Part shown: piece after piece, positions 44,372 to 53,692 of the stretch
Position numbering within the stretch: the first letter of the stretch is position 1
Layout: each line of letters starts with the position of its first letter
Program-made: the position numbers and the translations under genes
Source of the DNA: Phycisphaerae bacterium
Lineage (GTDB): Bacteria; Chloroflexota; Anaerolineae; 4572-78; J111
Direction of reading: 5' to 3'
Assembly: GCA_028285035.1 (NCBI GenBank)
Contig: JANQQF010000126.1
Coordinates: 62,001-126,000, forward strand
DNA: 64,000 nt
Notes under the pieces: generated by a model
The model's input: only the letters and a program-made list of their open reading frames with translations
Told to the model about the DNA's origin: nothing
Database searches by the model: none

Positions 44372-44456
44372 CGGGGGGAGAGGGATTCGAACCCCCGGAG
44401 GCTCTCACCTCAATGGTTTTCAAGACCACCGCAATCGTCCACTCTGCCATCCCCCC
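44372..44456 (-). tRNA. tRNA-Ser (TGA)
   Basis: 85 nt, minus strand, acceptor GGGGGGA/TCCCCCC, G73, long variable arm, anticodon loop CTTGAAA giving TGA. No CCA is encoded, unlike its neighbour. It lies 46 bp upstream of the GCT gene, probably in one transcript. Confidence 0.95.
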
Positions 44457-44683
44457 TGGACGAAGGGCTATTTTAGCAGAGGAATATTTGAAAGTCAATT
44501 GAGTAATGTCGAAGTATGCAACAACCTGCTTTCTATAGCCGACGTGACATACAGCCATTTTTTACCTTCTTTCCAAGTTCAAGCTGACGCTGTATATCTA
44601 AGGCCTCTAATATCTCTCTTTGCTCCTCAACATCCTTTGAAGAAAAGAGTCCAAATCCTCCCACTTAGCTCAATTTTACCCAA

Positions 44684-45931
44684 CTATGCCTCATTATCAG
44701 TACCAACCTTTAGAAGTGCTTTTCTTACCGCATCGAGGGAATAAGATGTCTTCACCAGCTCAAAAGCATTCTCAGTTAACTGATCGTGTAATTCCTCTTC
44801 TTGTATTAGGCGAACACATTGTTGGGCAAACACCTCTGTGGTATCGGCAATAAGTAAATGTTCTTCATGGCGAATTTCAATGCCTTCTGCCCCTATCGAT
44901 GTTGCGACGACGGGCCTTTTATATGAAAAGGCTTCAAGAATCTTAATCCGAGTACCCCCACCGGCTCTAAGCGGCACAATTATCGCATTTGCCATATTGT
45001 AGTAAGGGGCTATATCTGGAACATATCCAACAAAATCTACCTCTGGTATATGCGCCAGTTTTTCAGGCAGGTCCTTCGCGTGACCCGCGCCAACAATTTT
45101 AACCCTAAAGGTCTGCTCTGTTTGGGAGCGTATCATCGGTAATATCTTCTCACAAAAATACTTAATAGCATCTCTGTTTGTGTACATTGTCAAAGTTCCA
45201 ACAAATAGAAAAGTGAACGGCTCACCCGCTGCTTTATCGGGAACCAATTCAGGAATTTTAACCACATTAGGAATAACATCTATCGAATTGCAATCATATG
45301 TTTGGGAGATTTTCCGTTTATCAAGTTCCGAACAAACAAAGAGTCGCTGAAATCGGGGCAACATCTCCTTTTCTACAGCCTCGTACATTTTTGCGTCTTG
45401 GGCTACAGTTTGTGCCATTTTAATGTTACCATTCAGACGATTAAGCTCACTAATACGATGCTTGGTGAGCGATTCAAAATCATCAATATCTAGCTGACAG
45501 ACCCCAGAAAAATTACCCGTTAAAAAGGGTACGGCAAACGGAAGCAAAAAAAGTCGACATATATGAATTACATCAAATGTCGTGTTGGAAAAGTGTTTGA
45601 AGACACGATTTACTTGGCGCTCTGTAACATAACGCCATTCTGATGGAATCGGAAAAAACTTATAAAATAATGCTGGAGAAATTTTATATGTAAAGCGTTG
45701 TATCAAGAGTTGGGGGTCATTTTTAATTGGAATATAGTCTGCGCTGTGGCACAACTCCAAACTATAGCTGTCAACCTGTTGATCCTTAAATGTATAATTA
45801 TGGATCAATAAATGTACATTATACTTTTGGACTAAAACTTCTAAGAAATTATTAACCCGCCGGGGAAGACCGCTTCCCAAGGGATCAGGAGGGTCTGGCG
45901 TAATAAACAAAAGATTGGGTTTGGTTGTCAT
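44684..45931 (-). CDS. Glycosyltransferase family 4 protein
   Basis: 415 residues from ATG 45931, with GAGGAG 8 bases upstream. GT-B fold: N-terminal NLLFITPDPPDPLGSGLPRRV, C-terminal FTFLFVGTLTMYTNRDAIKYF and the sugar-nucleotide block IVPLRAGGGTRIKILEAFSYKRPVVATSIGAEGIE. It would transfer a hexose from NDP-sugar in envelope polysaccharide synthesis. The donor is unknown. The gap from here to 44457 has only a weak, low-complexity stretch and no gene that I can support. Confidence 0.9.
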   Translation of the reverse strand: MTTKPNLLFITPDPPDPLGSGLPRRVNNFLEVLVQKYNVHLLIHNYTFKDQQVDSYSLELCHSADYIPIKNDPQLLIQRFTYKISPALFYKFFPIPSEWRYVTERQVNRVFKHFSNTTFDVIHICRLFLLPFAVPFLTGNFSGVCQLDIDDFESLTKHRISELNRLNGNIKMAQTVAQDAKMYEAVEKEMLPRFQRLFVCSELDKRKISQTYDCNSIDVIPNVVKIPELVPDKAAGEPFTFLFVGTLTMYTNRDAIKYFCEKILPMIRSQTEQTFRVKIVGAGHAKDLPEKLAHIPEVDFVGYVPDIAPYYNMANAIIVPLRAGGGTRIKILEAFSYKRPVVATSIGAEGIEIRHEEHLLIADTTEVFAQQCVRLIQEEELHDQLTENAFELVKTSYSLDAVRKALLKVGTDNEA

Positions 45932-46176
45932 AAGCGTTATCTCCTCAAATATCAAGTTTCAAAGTGGTCAAAATAGCAAGCATTATCCTATCTGTTAGAT
46001 TATAGTCGCTCAATTCTTACTGATAAATCAGAATTTTGTCCTATCTATCCCTCTTAAACTACTTTAATCCTAGCATATACCCTGTAATCAGGTCCCTGTA
46101 CTATTCTGAAACCATGTGGTAGAATTGAATGACAAATTGATCTGTTGTTTAGATAGTATTCACAGGATAACTTCAG

Positions 46177-46917
46177 ATGCCAAACACATCTACGACACCT
46201 AAAAATTCACTGGCTTTACAACCTCCATCGCCTGATATTGAGCATCCCCTAGAAGTGCACCATCTTTCTCATGACCTACGAGGCCCCCTCAATTCAATCT
46301 TAGGGTTTTCTGAATTAATGCTGGAAGGAATAGAAGGCCCGCTCAATGAGATGCAGATTGAGGATTTGAAGGCAATTTATGAGAGTGCTCAAAATTTGCT
46401 ACTGCTCATTAACAATGTTGTTGACATTAGCAAACTCCAAGCCCAAAAAATGGGGATCGATTTTGGCCCAGTTGACCTAGCTAATGTCTTTGAAAATGTT
46501 TCTCTGACTAATTTTGGGAAACAAAAGCCAGAGGCACTGAGTATTCAAATTAATTCAACAGATAAACTACCTTTAGTGCAAGGGGACTCGGCCCGAATTG
46601 AGCAATTGACTTTAAACCTTATTCGCTATGCCTTTAAATTGAAGCGATCGGGCGAGATTTTTGTCGTAGGACACGCTAAAAACGCAACAGTGTGGATTGA
46701 GATTCGAATACCTGATGTGCAAATACCTGAAACACAAATTAAACAACTCTTTCAGTTAGAAGTTGAGATTGATACGGCTGGAAGAAGCGATTTAGGACCA
46801 GGTGGGCTTGAATTACCCTTGGCTCGATTGTTAGCAGAATTGCAGAACGGACGAACTTGGGTTGAAAGCCTAGATGGGCAAGGTACCTCAATTTACGCTG
46901 AACTACCCATTCATTAG
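46177..46917 (+). CDS. Degenerate histidine-kinase-like protein
   Basis: 246 residues. The HisKA dimerisation helix keeps the phospho-His in HHLSHDLRGPLNSILGFSELMLEG near 30. The HATPase region (120-246) is recognisable, but the ATP-lid Gly motifs are altered: no DxGxG is found at the expected place (IPDVQIPETQ instead) and the N-box is weak. It may not bind ATP; it could be a phosphotransfer or signalling scaffold. It lies 21 bp upstream of the HTH gene. Confidence 0.78.
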   Translation: MPNTSTTPKNSLALQPPSPDIEHPLEVHHLSHDLRGPLNSILGFSELMLEGIEGPLNEMQIEDLKAIYESAQNLLLLINNVVDISKLQAQKMGIDFGPVDLANVFENVSLTNFGKQKPEALSIQINSTDKLPLVQGDSARIEQLTLNLIRYAFKLKRSGEIFVVGHAKNATVWIEIRIPDVQIPETQIKQLFQLEVEIDTAGRSDLGPGGLELPLARLLAELQNGRTWVESLDGQGTSIYAELPIH

Positions 46918-46938
46918 TAATGAACCAGCACTCTATTT

Positions 46939-47439
46939 ATGCGGAAAAGTAAGTACACACCTTTACAGGAATATCTTAAGAAACAGTCTGACACAGGGTT
47001 GATCGAGTTAAGCTTCGAGGAAATCGAAACGATTCTACAGACAACTTTACCGAGTACGGCCAAGAAAACCCGGGCGTGGTGGGCCAATAGCCAAACCCCT
47101 CAAGGGAAAATTTGGCAGGAGGCTGGTTGGCTTGTTGATGATGTTGATTTTGCCGCAAAGTATGTAGCCTTTCGGCCAACCCGCATCACTTATCGTATGT
47201 CACCCATTCGAAAATCGCAGGGGTGGAGTGCTGACGAAATTAAGAATTTACGCCAATATGTTGGTTGGTCTCAACAAGAACTGGCCGATGAATTAGGGGT
47301 ACGCCAACAAACAGTAAGCGATTGGGAGTTAGGCATCCACACTTCCCGCCGTTCAATGGGCAAGCTACTGCAAATGGTAGCGGAACGGGTGGGCTATCCG
47401 TATCAGGTTGATAAAAAGGCAGATGAAAATAACCCTTGA
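46939..47439 (+). CDS. XRE-family HTH protein with DUF7662-like N-terminal domain
   Basis: 166 residues. Residues 1-90 (PLQEYLKKQ, LSFEEIETIL, ARAWWAN-type core, AGWLVDDVDF) resemble the DUF7662 domain seen in small proteins of unknown function. Residues 95-155 form an XRE helix-turn-helix (IKNLRQYVGWSQQELADELGVRQQTVSDWE). It should bind DNA as a dimer. Two small genes follow after a terminator-like hairpin. Confidence 0.82.
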   Translation: MRKSKYTPLQEYLKKQSDTGLIELSFEEIETILQTTLPSTAKKTRAWWANSQTPQGKIWQEAGWLVDDVDFAAKYVAFRPTRITYRMSPIRKSQGWSADEIKNLRQYVGWSQQELADELGVRQQTVSDWELGIHTSRRSMGKLLQMVAERVGYPYQVDKKADENNP

Positions 47440-47498
47440 CATTCACACGATTTGGTGTTATTATTTTGGTGTTGCAACAATCTTCACTCTATGTGACT

Positions 47499-47525
47499 AA
47501 GCGAGATAACTCTCGCTTTTAATTT
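47499..47525 (+). terminator. Terminator of the kinase-like/HTH pair
   Basis: AAGCGAGA / TCTCGCTT stem with a TAAC loop followed by TTTAATTTTC. Confidence 0.75.
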
Positions 47526-47577
47526 TCTTTAAAATACACGTATTAGTGTTATAATAACCTGAATAGGAGTTATGATT

Positions 47578-47751
47578 ATGAGTAAAAACAAATATAATCT
47601 CGATGAATTGCTTAAGCGTTGGGAGAGAGAAGAGCTAACCCTTGAACAAGCGATTGGTCAACTGTTTTTGTGGGTAAGCGATTTGGCCGAGCGGGTTCAA
47701 CAGCTTGAACGTCCCCCAAAGCCTGAAAATCAGGCGAAAGCGAGTGGATGA
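47578..47751 (+). CDS. Small helical protein, 57 residues
   Basis: ATG at 47578 has AGGAG 8 bases before it. The peptide (DELLKRWEREELTLEQAIGQ and a LAERVQQLE end) is helical and charged. It resembles the next gene, suggesting a tandem pair. Stop TGA overlaps the following ATG as ATGA. Function unknown. Confidence 0.7.
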   Translation: MSKNKYNLDELLKRWEREELTLEQAIGQLFLWVSDLAERVQQLERPPKPENQAKASG

Positions 47752-47963
47752 TGGACGAGGTACTGCATCCCAGTGAATTGGTTAACCAGTGGAAACAAGA
47801 GTCATTGACGATTGAAGCAGCAGTCGGGCAGATTCTACAAAACTTGGCCAAAATTCAGATTGCCTTTGACGCTGGCAGTATCTCCCGCTACCAATTGCGG
47901 GCTGATGTGGATGATTTAAGAAATCAAATTAATTTGTTATGGGAGGGGATTGGCTCTGATTGA
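47748..47963 (+). CDS. Small helical protein, 71 residues
   Basis: Starts 4 bp before the end of the preceding small gene (ATGA), so translation is coupled. It opens LVNQWKQESLTIEAAVGQIL, aligning with LLKRWEREELTLEQAIGQLF of its neighbour, then continues as a helical tail. Possibly a coiled-coil pair or toxin/antitoxin-like module linked to the HTH gene, but I found no toxin motif. Confidence 0.65.
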   Translation: MMDEVLHPSELVNQWKQESLTIEAAVGQILQNLAKIQIAFDAGSISRYQLRADVDDLRNQINLLWEGIGSD

Positions 47964-47970
47964 GTGTTAA

Positions 47971-48004
47971 GTGTGTTCGTAACACCAAGAGCGTTACGAA
48001 CACA
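47971..48004. terminator. 13-bp perfect hairpin between convergent genes
   Basis: GTGTGTTCGTAAC / GTTACGAACACAC with an 8-nt loop. Neither side has a T-run, so it may be a weak bidirectional terminator. Confidence 0.5.
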
Positions 48005-51000
48005 CTACATCTCTGAAGTCTCATACCATCGTTGTACGATACCGACTGTTAAAAAGAAAGCAAAGGCTAGATCAACCAAAAAGTAGGAATTATCGACCAA
48101 GCCGTGGCTCAGGAAAATGAGCATACTGCCCATCAGACCGAGTAGCAGGGGATTAAATTGGGTATGATACACTTGCCAAGCATTACGCCAAAAGGCAATT
48201 TGGAGCCACAGCAAAATTCCAATCCCGCCTAAGCCAAGTCGAGTGCCAAAATCGAGGAAAAGATTGTGTGGATGATTGAGGTTAGGTTCTTGCCAGGCCT
48301 CAGGCAGGATATAGCGGGTTCGATACTCATAGAGAAAGTTATCTAGCCCAACCCCAAGTAATGGATTTTCTTTCAACATCGACCAGCTAGATTGCCACAA
48401 TTTGAGCCGAAAAAAGCTGGTGCTTCCATCATCAAAATTGAAGGTGGCCCGAAATCTCTGGGTCTGACTAAAGGGAATGAGGATCAAACCCAATAGAGTC
48501 AATCCACCGCCTAGATATGCGACTAATCTTCCCCAGTTTTGGCGATAAAAATGCCAACCAAAAAGTAAGATCATGCCAATCAAGCCCGCCGGTAATCCGA
48601 GTAATAACGCGCCTTTCGAAAAGGTTAGGTAGAGTACAAAGGTGACCAACCCCAAGCCAATTCCATAAATCCAACGCCGAATTTGATTCTGCCCGAATAA
48701 AGCAATCGCCAACAAAATGGGCCAAGCTCGATCTAAGATTAGGGCCAAGTTATTCGGTGAGCCACCAACGAGGCCCAAGGCCCGACGAACCCCTTCGGCA
48801 TTGATTGTTTGATCGGTGAAAAAGTAGAGATAGAGCGCGAAGATGGCTTGGAGTAATGCTCCTGCAACAAATGTATCAACTAATCGGCAAATCCAACGTT
48901 GGGCATCTTTTGGTTGCGGCCCATAATCTACCCCAAGGCGAACCAAACCGTAGAAGATGACCGACTCAAGGATAACAATTCGCCATTCACGTAGACTGAC
49001 CGCAAACTGATTAGCATTGAATGTAGCCAAGAGGGCTAAAATGACAAGGCTAATTGTAGCTAAATCGGTGGCTTTTACTGATTGAGGTAAAAGTAGCTGT
49101 ATCCTAATTTTGTCAGATGTGGATAACATGTGGATAACTGACAATAACTTTTGCCATGTAAAACCAATCAGGGTTAAAGCAAGGGCTAACTCAACCGGAG
49201 AAAAACTGCCAATGGGTAATCGAATGGGAAGTTCAAAGAGAAAGATGGTAAAGGTGACCAGCATTAAGCCCACGTCAGGCCGAAATAGAATTGCTAGGGC
49301 TAAAAATGGCAGTAAAAGTAACGCTCCTATCCCAGGTAAAAAGAAGATGCCCGCTGCCAAACCAAAGGTGCATACAATATGGGCTTTTTCGCCAATAGAT
49401 GCATATAGATTGCCGACCTGATTGATGATTTGCCATATATAATTAATCAGGGTCCCTATCAAGCTTGAAAATAGCCATAACGTTACCGCCCCACTAAGTA
49501 CGGTTGCCAGCATAACCACAACCAAAAGCTGTTGGCTAAAAGCAGCGTCTGCTGTATTTGAGACAGTCCAGCCCGTGACAGCCCACTGACCCCAGCCACC
49601 ATCGGCTTCAATGACGGCGATGTGCTGGCCGGGCGCTAGATTCTGGGCTAGGGTGACTTGATCTACTTCATGGAGCGGATCATAGAGAACGACATAGCTC
49701 TGGCCCCGTCCATCTTGAGGAAGTGTATTGGCTGGCTGGTCATCAATGGTCACCCACAAATAGCCCCGGAAGGGGCCGCGCTCAAGGTGGAGATCGAGCC
49801 GGGTGCCCTCGAATGGAATAATGAGTTGCCCGGCTTCATCTTGAGGAATATCCGCTCGGTTTTGAGCAAAACGCCAGCCCTCGCTATATTGCCCGCTGGG
49901 GTGATTGGCTGGGTATTGGCCGACTGAGGCAACTTTTGTATTAGTTGCTGCCCTCTCAAACACTTCGGCTATTTCAGGCACATCTTGTAAAGCAAAGCCT
50001 CGCGCCGGATCATCCCCTGCTAACCCAATAGTATCCCATCGAGCTGAAAACATTGGCCCCAACCAAGGCCAATTCTGACGAGCGTGATTAATAGCCTCTG
50101 CTGTGCGTGGAGCTTGCACATCTGATTGATCATAGCTCCAGGGAGAGGGTTGCCCTGCCCAATCTCGGGGCAGGGTAACCCAGCCAAATGCCGTTGCCCA
50201 GATTGGTGTATTAAGATCACCGTGATTCTGCATTACCTCTCGAACAAGGCTTGTGCGTCTAAAATTTAAGGTCGCAATATCGGGAGCATCAAGGGGTTTT
50301 GTCCACAAGCCATAGGGTTGAGTGGCCACAATATCAAACCATTGCTGGGCTTGGGCTTGATAAAGTTGATCGAGATAACTAACCTCATTGAGGTTGAGTG
50401 GCCCATCTTCCAATGTTGCGGCCAGTGCCCCAGTTAAGATGTGGGCTTGTGAGTCAGCCCCCCGAATATTTAGGGCGGCCTCACGTAGCAGGTTGGCATA
50501 CGCAGTTGGTTCGACAAAGGTGTCACCCCAATTAACACTCAGATTCGGCTCGTGCCAAATTTGATAAAAATCAACTTGATTGCCGTAACGATGGGCAATA
50601 GCCTGTGCAAACCGACCAAAATCACTATATTGGGTCGGGGGGGTGGTTCGTGTTGTCTCATCTGGACGGGCCCACTCAGGCGTTGTTTGGAGAACGACAA
50701 CCAATTTGAGACGGTCAAATTCATTTTCAATGCTTTGATTCGTTGTTGCAACAGCCTCAATAATTCGATCAATCGTCCGCCATTCAAATTGGTTTGCCTC
50801 AGGTTCGATATCTGCCCAATTGATTGGCTGACGGAGCCAAATAAGACCAGTGGCCTGAATCTCCTGTAGCGTTGTTTCAAGCTCACTTTCATTATATTGG
50901 GTTAGATCAATAGTGACTCCATAGCCTTTGTCTGCGGCGAGTTCACCTGCTACAGGTTGTGTATCTTGACGCTGTAAGGTGAAGGCTAAATAACCAACCG

Positions 51001-51064
51001 AGACCAAGCCCGCCAGAAAAATGAGCGGGGCAATAAATTTTAGGAGTTGAGTACGTTGAACCAT
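48005..51064 (-). CDS. Fusion of glycoside-hydrolase-like domain and O-antigen ligase/polymerase
   Basis: About 1019 residues from ATG 51064 (GGA 8 bases upstream); ATG 51082 is also possible. A signal/membrane helix (5-27) is followed by a (beta/alpha)8-like domain (about 45-340). This has TIDRIIEAV and FYQIWHEPNLSVNWGD, as in clan A glycosidases near GH39, then a jelly-roll-like region (370-510). From about 525 there are many membrane helices with the Wzy/O-antigen-ligase block (NPLLGVGLDNFLYEYR, NHPHNLFLDFGTRLG). A catalytic Glu in WHEPN is visible; the second acid is not certain. Confidence 0.8.
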   Translation of the reverse strand: MVQRTQLLKFIAPLIFLAGLVSVGYLAFTLQRQDTQPVAGELAADKGYGVTIDLTQYNESELETTLQEIQATGLIWLRQPINWADIEPEANQFEWRTIDRIIEAVATTNQSIENEFDRLKLVVVLQTTPEWARPDETTRTTPPTQYSDFGRFAQAIAHRYGNQVDFYQIWHEPNLSVNWGDTFVEPTAYANLLREAALNIRGADSQAHILTGALAATLEDGPLNLNEVSYLDQLYQAQAQQWFDIVATQPYGLWTKPLDAPDIATLNFRRTSLVREVMQNHGDLNTPIWATAFGWVTLPRDWAGQPSPWSYDQSDVQAPRTAEAINHARQNWPWLGPMFSARWDTIGLAGDDPARGFALQDVPEIAEVFERAATNTKVASVGQYPANHPSGQYSEGWRFAQNRADIPQDEAGQLIIPFEGTRLDLHLERGPFRGYLWVTIDDQPANTLPQDGRGQSYVVLYDPLHEVDQVTLAQNLAPGQHIAVIEADGGWGQWAVTGWTVSNTADAAFSQQLLVVVMLATVLSGAVTLWLFSSLIGTLINYIWQIINQVGNLYASIGEKAHIVCTFGLAAGIFFLPGIGALLLLPFLALAILFRPDVGLMLVTFTIFLFELPIRLPIGSFSPVELALALTLIGFTWQKLLSVIHMLSTSDKIRIQLLLPQSVKATDLATISLVILALLATFNANQFAVSLREWRIVILESVIFYGLVRLGVDYGPQPKDAQRWICRLVDTFVAGALLQAIFALYLYFFTDQTINAEGVRRALGLVGGSPNNLALILDRAWPILLAIALFGQNQIRRWIYGIGLGLVTFVLYLTFSKGALLLGLPAGLIGMILLFGWHFYRQNWGRLVAYLGGGLTLLGLILIPFSQTQRFRATFNFDDGSTSFFRLKLWQSSWSMLKENPLLGVGLDNFLYEYRTRYILPEAWQEPNLNHPHNLFLDFGTRLGLGGIGILLWLQIAFWRNAWQVYHTQFNPLLLGLMGSMLIFLSHGLVDNSYFLVDLAFAFFLTVGIVQRWYETSEM

Positions 51065-51095
51065 TGTGGATTCCGCAACCATTCAAATTAAAAAA

Positions 51096-51121
51096 TTAAG
51101 CCTAAGTTACCTTAGGCTCAA
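51096..51121 (-). terminator. Terminator-like hairpin
   Basis: AGCCTAAG / CTTAGGCT stem with a 4-nt loop; on the minus strand it is followed by TAATTTTTTAATT. It would end the transcript of the MBL gene at 51298. Confidence 0.65.
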
Positions 51122-51297
51122 ACGCGCTCAGTATAGCGATTGAAATTAGATTGACAAACGGACTGTGTTGGCTGAGGGGGTGTTGATGAATATTGGTGTA
51201 GTTTATTTGGGAGGAATTGATAGATGTCAGAATAGCAAGATAGCAGGGTATCATTGTTTTTTGTCACGTTGTTCCCTGCTACCTTGTAAAAATTACA

Positions 51298-52251
51298 TTA
51301 AATCTCTAAACATAAGTTATCATAGGCCACGAACACTTCACAGGTCGGGAACTCATCTTGACGGCCAAGAAGATAAGCTTCGGCTTGATCTTTCTGTTGC
51401 CAAACCTGATCATCGTTGCTGGTTGGATCATGGTGAAACAACGCTAATCGTTTCACATTCGCCCGATAGGCCAACTCTGCACCCATCATCGCCGTACTGT
51501 GTCCCCAATCTGGTTTATCCAGCACCTCACTCAAGCTATATTGGGCATCGAAAATTAGCAAGTCCGCATTTTTGAAAAACTCAACAAAGTGCTTGGTATC
51601 TTCAGGCGAAACCCGCTTGTATTCGGAGTCTGTGGCCAGAACCATACAGCTATTGTCAGCCTCGATTCGATACCCATAGGTGACTCCTGGATGAGAGAGT
51701 CGCAATGCATAGATACGAAAATTTCCAATTTGATGCCAGGTTTCTTCGGCGATGTGCTTGAACTGAAACTCAGCATTCATATAGCTCATGGGTACAGGAA
51801 AGAAGTGGGCATGCTGTTGTCGTATCAGACGCTCTTCCAAATCGATAAATGGACTGTGCATTGTAAAGACATTGCTTGGGATGAAGGCTGGCTGGAAAAA
51901 AGGAAATCCTTGAATGTGGTCCCAATGGGTGTGGGTGAAGAGAAAATCAGCCGATTTGTTTCCCTTTACATACCCCTGCTTCATCAATTCGATACCAAGC
52001 AGGCGCACCCCTGATCCGGCATCAATAATGAGCCGTTGTTCACCTGAACAAACTTCCAGACAGGTGGTGTTTCCCCCAATTGGTTGTTGTAATGAAATGG
52101 GTAATCGATCTAGATACCGCTCAACCTCTGCTGAATTTTTGAGGTCAAGCCCTATGGCTCCCTCTAAAACGGTTCGATATTTATCCCGTAGGTCATATGA
52201 ATTTTGTGGCGTTGGAATAGACCCGCGCGTTCCCCAAAATTTGATATACAT
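51298..52251 (-). CDS. MBL-fold metal-dependent hydrolase, RNase Z-like superfamily
   Basis: 317 residues from ATG 52251, with GGGGG 7 bases upstream. It begins MYIKFWGTRGSIPTP and has GGNTTCLEV, FTHTHWDHIQGFPFF (HxHxDH), ATDSEY, LIFDAQYS and GHSTAMMGAELA, typical of the phosphoribosyl-phosphodiesterase/RNase Z-like side of the MBL fold. Substrate unknown. Stands alone. The gap 52252-52491 holds two copies of TTTTGGCCCAAG but no gene. Confidence 0.85.
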   Translation of the reverse strand: MYIKFWGTRGSIPTPQNSYDLRDKYRTVLEGAIGLDLKNSAEVERYLDRLPISLQQPIGGNTTCLEVCSGEQRLIIDAGSGVRLLGIELMKQGYVKGNKSADFLFTHTHWDHIQGFPFFQPAFIPSNVFTMHSPFIDLEERLIRQQHAHFFPVPMSYMNAEFQFKHIAEETWHQIGNFRIYALRLSHPGVTYGYRIEADNSCMVLATDSEYKRVSPEDTKHFVEFFKNADLLIFDAQYSLSEVLDKPDWGHSTAMMGAELAYRANVKRLALFHHDPTSNDDQVWQQKDQAEAYLLGRQDEFPTCEVFVAYDNLCLEI

Positions 52252-52491
52252 CGCGCACCCCCTGTCTGCTAAGTTCATTTGTTAATGTATCTGACTGACC
52301 CGAGCATAGAAAACTAAACTGATTTTTGGCCCAAGGACCAGCGCAAAAAGTTTGAGAAGTTATGATTGGGTCAGTAACTTGCATCCATTATATCAGACAG
52401 GGGTTGCAAAAATCTTGCAAAAAGCTTGTACTTTTCTCCTAAATAAGTTTTGGCCCAAGATTTGTTTAGACCCTAACTTTGTTTTGGAAGG

Positions 52492-52938
52492 CTATGATTT
52501 TACCGTTACATATTTCAAAATTTCGACAACCTGTTGCGGGGTTTCGGCCACGGCCATTGCCGAGGCATCCAGTTCTTTTAGGGGGTGGGTTAGGTCAGGG
52601 CTATGCAAACTGATAAGGGCCTTCCCCTTGCCGATGGCATAACCTGCTTCAAACGCAGCATTCCACTGTTTGTATTGATCGCCAAATTTGACCACAACGA
52701 CATCCGATTTCTCTATCGCGGTTTTAATACGAATACTGCTAATCTTAGCCGCTTTGTGATCCTTCCAAAACTTTTTATCTTCCGGCCCCAAGATATCCAC
52801 CCCAACATTGTCGCTGGCTGGATGGTCTGTTACCGGGGCTAACACTTCAATGGGTAGATCGTTGGCTTGGATACCCGCCGAAATTTCTTCTCGCCAATTT
52901 GTATGAATCTCACCAGATAGATAAACAGTTAATTTCAT
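52492..52938 (-). CDS. ytoQ: YtoQ family protein
   Basis: 148 residues from ATG 52938, with GGAG 8 bases upstream; the length equals that of YtoQ. The YSGEIHTNWREEI-type start (VYLSGEIHTNW), PVTDHPASDN, and FGDQYKQWNAAFEAGYAIG match this uncharacterised family, which resembles nucleoside 2-deoxyribosyltransferases. Conserved Glu and Asp (FEAGYA, ISLHSPDLTH) suggest a nucleotide-binding or glycosyl-transfer role; no function is known. It is transcribed towards the MBL gene. Confidence 0.88.
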   Translation of the reverse strand: MKLTVYLSGEIHTNWREEISAGIQANDLPIEVLAPVTDHPASDNVGVDILGPEDKKFWKDHKAAKISSIRIKTAIEKSDVVVVKFGDQYKQWNAAFEAGYAIGKGKALISLHSPDLTHPLKELDASAMAVAETPQQVVEILKYVTVKS

Positions 52939-53169
52939 GAGTGTCTTCTCCTTGCTAAGTATTTGGCAGAAAGTGTTAGAAAATAAAGAATTACTCAAAA
53001 ACCGAAGACCGCCTCGAATATGGTCAATTTCGTGCCATAATCTATGGTAAATTTCATTTACCCGTAACCGGCCAAATTGATCTTATTTTGAGCAAAAATC
53101 ACTAATTGATATTTATCATTTTTTCTAAAAGTTCTTGCCGGTTACTCAAAAACTAATCAATAACCACTA

Positions 53170-53592
53170 TTATTGATGACAATCTTTGCACCAACCAAAA
53201 ATAACGAGGTGATTGATATCAGCTACAAAATCATAATTTTCTTCAAGGGCATTTGCAATCGGCTCAAATAAATCAACTGAAAGTTCCGTTGATTTACCAC
53301 AGACCCGACAAATCGCATGATGATGGTTGGCATGATCCCGTAAGGCATAATGAGCGGTTGAGGTACCCATATTCGCCTCGGTGACCAAGCCTAATTCTTT
53401 CAACAGATCGAGAGTACGATACACAGTGGCCAAACTGATGTAAGCATTAACCTGTTGCACATTATCAAAAATTTCTTCGGCAGTGATATGACCTGTCATT
53501 CCTTCAATCGCTTCTAAAATAATAGCGCGTTGCGGCGTAACACGTAAGCCACGGGTTTTTAGGTCATCAATTAATCTACTTTGCCCACCCAT
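53170..53592 (-). CDS. Fur-family metalloregulator
   Basis: 140 residues. Winged HTH (GLRVTPQRAIILEAIEGM, ISLATVYRTLDLLKELGLV) and the metal-binding region NHHHAICRVCGKSTEL, with a second Cys pair in WCKDCHQ for structural zinc. Fur, PerR and Zur cannot be separated by eye; adjacency to a FetAB-type exporter favours iron or peroxide sensing. It is divergent from that exporter across a 100-bp gap, in which I could not identify a convincing Fur box. Confidence 0.93.
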   Translation of the reverse strand: MGGQSRLIDDLKTRGLRVTPQRAIILEAIEGMTGHITAEEIFDNVQQVNAYISLATVYRTLDLLKELGLVTEANMGTSTAHYALRDHANHHHAICRVCGKSTELSVDLFEPIANALEENYDFVADINHLVIFGWCKDCHQ

Positions 53593-53692
53593 AAATTTAA
53601 TCCTTTTTGATATTTATTCGCAACTGTATTACACTTACGATACCATACATCAAGATATTGTCAATGAAATTTACAGTTTGATCAGGATGGCT

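Noticed and set aside
44160..44558. Open frame of 132 codons on the minus strand
   Set aside because: It runs through both tRNA-Ser genes and shows no protein family pattern.
51165..51575. Open frame on the plus strand opposite the MBL gene
   Set aside because: A shadow of the MBL coding sequence on the other strand with no family pattern.
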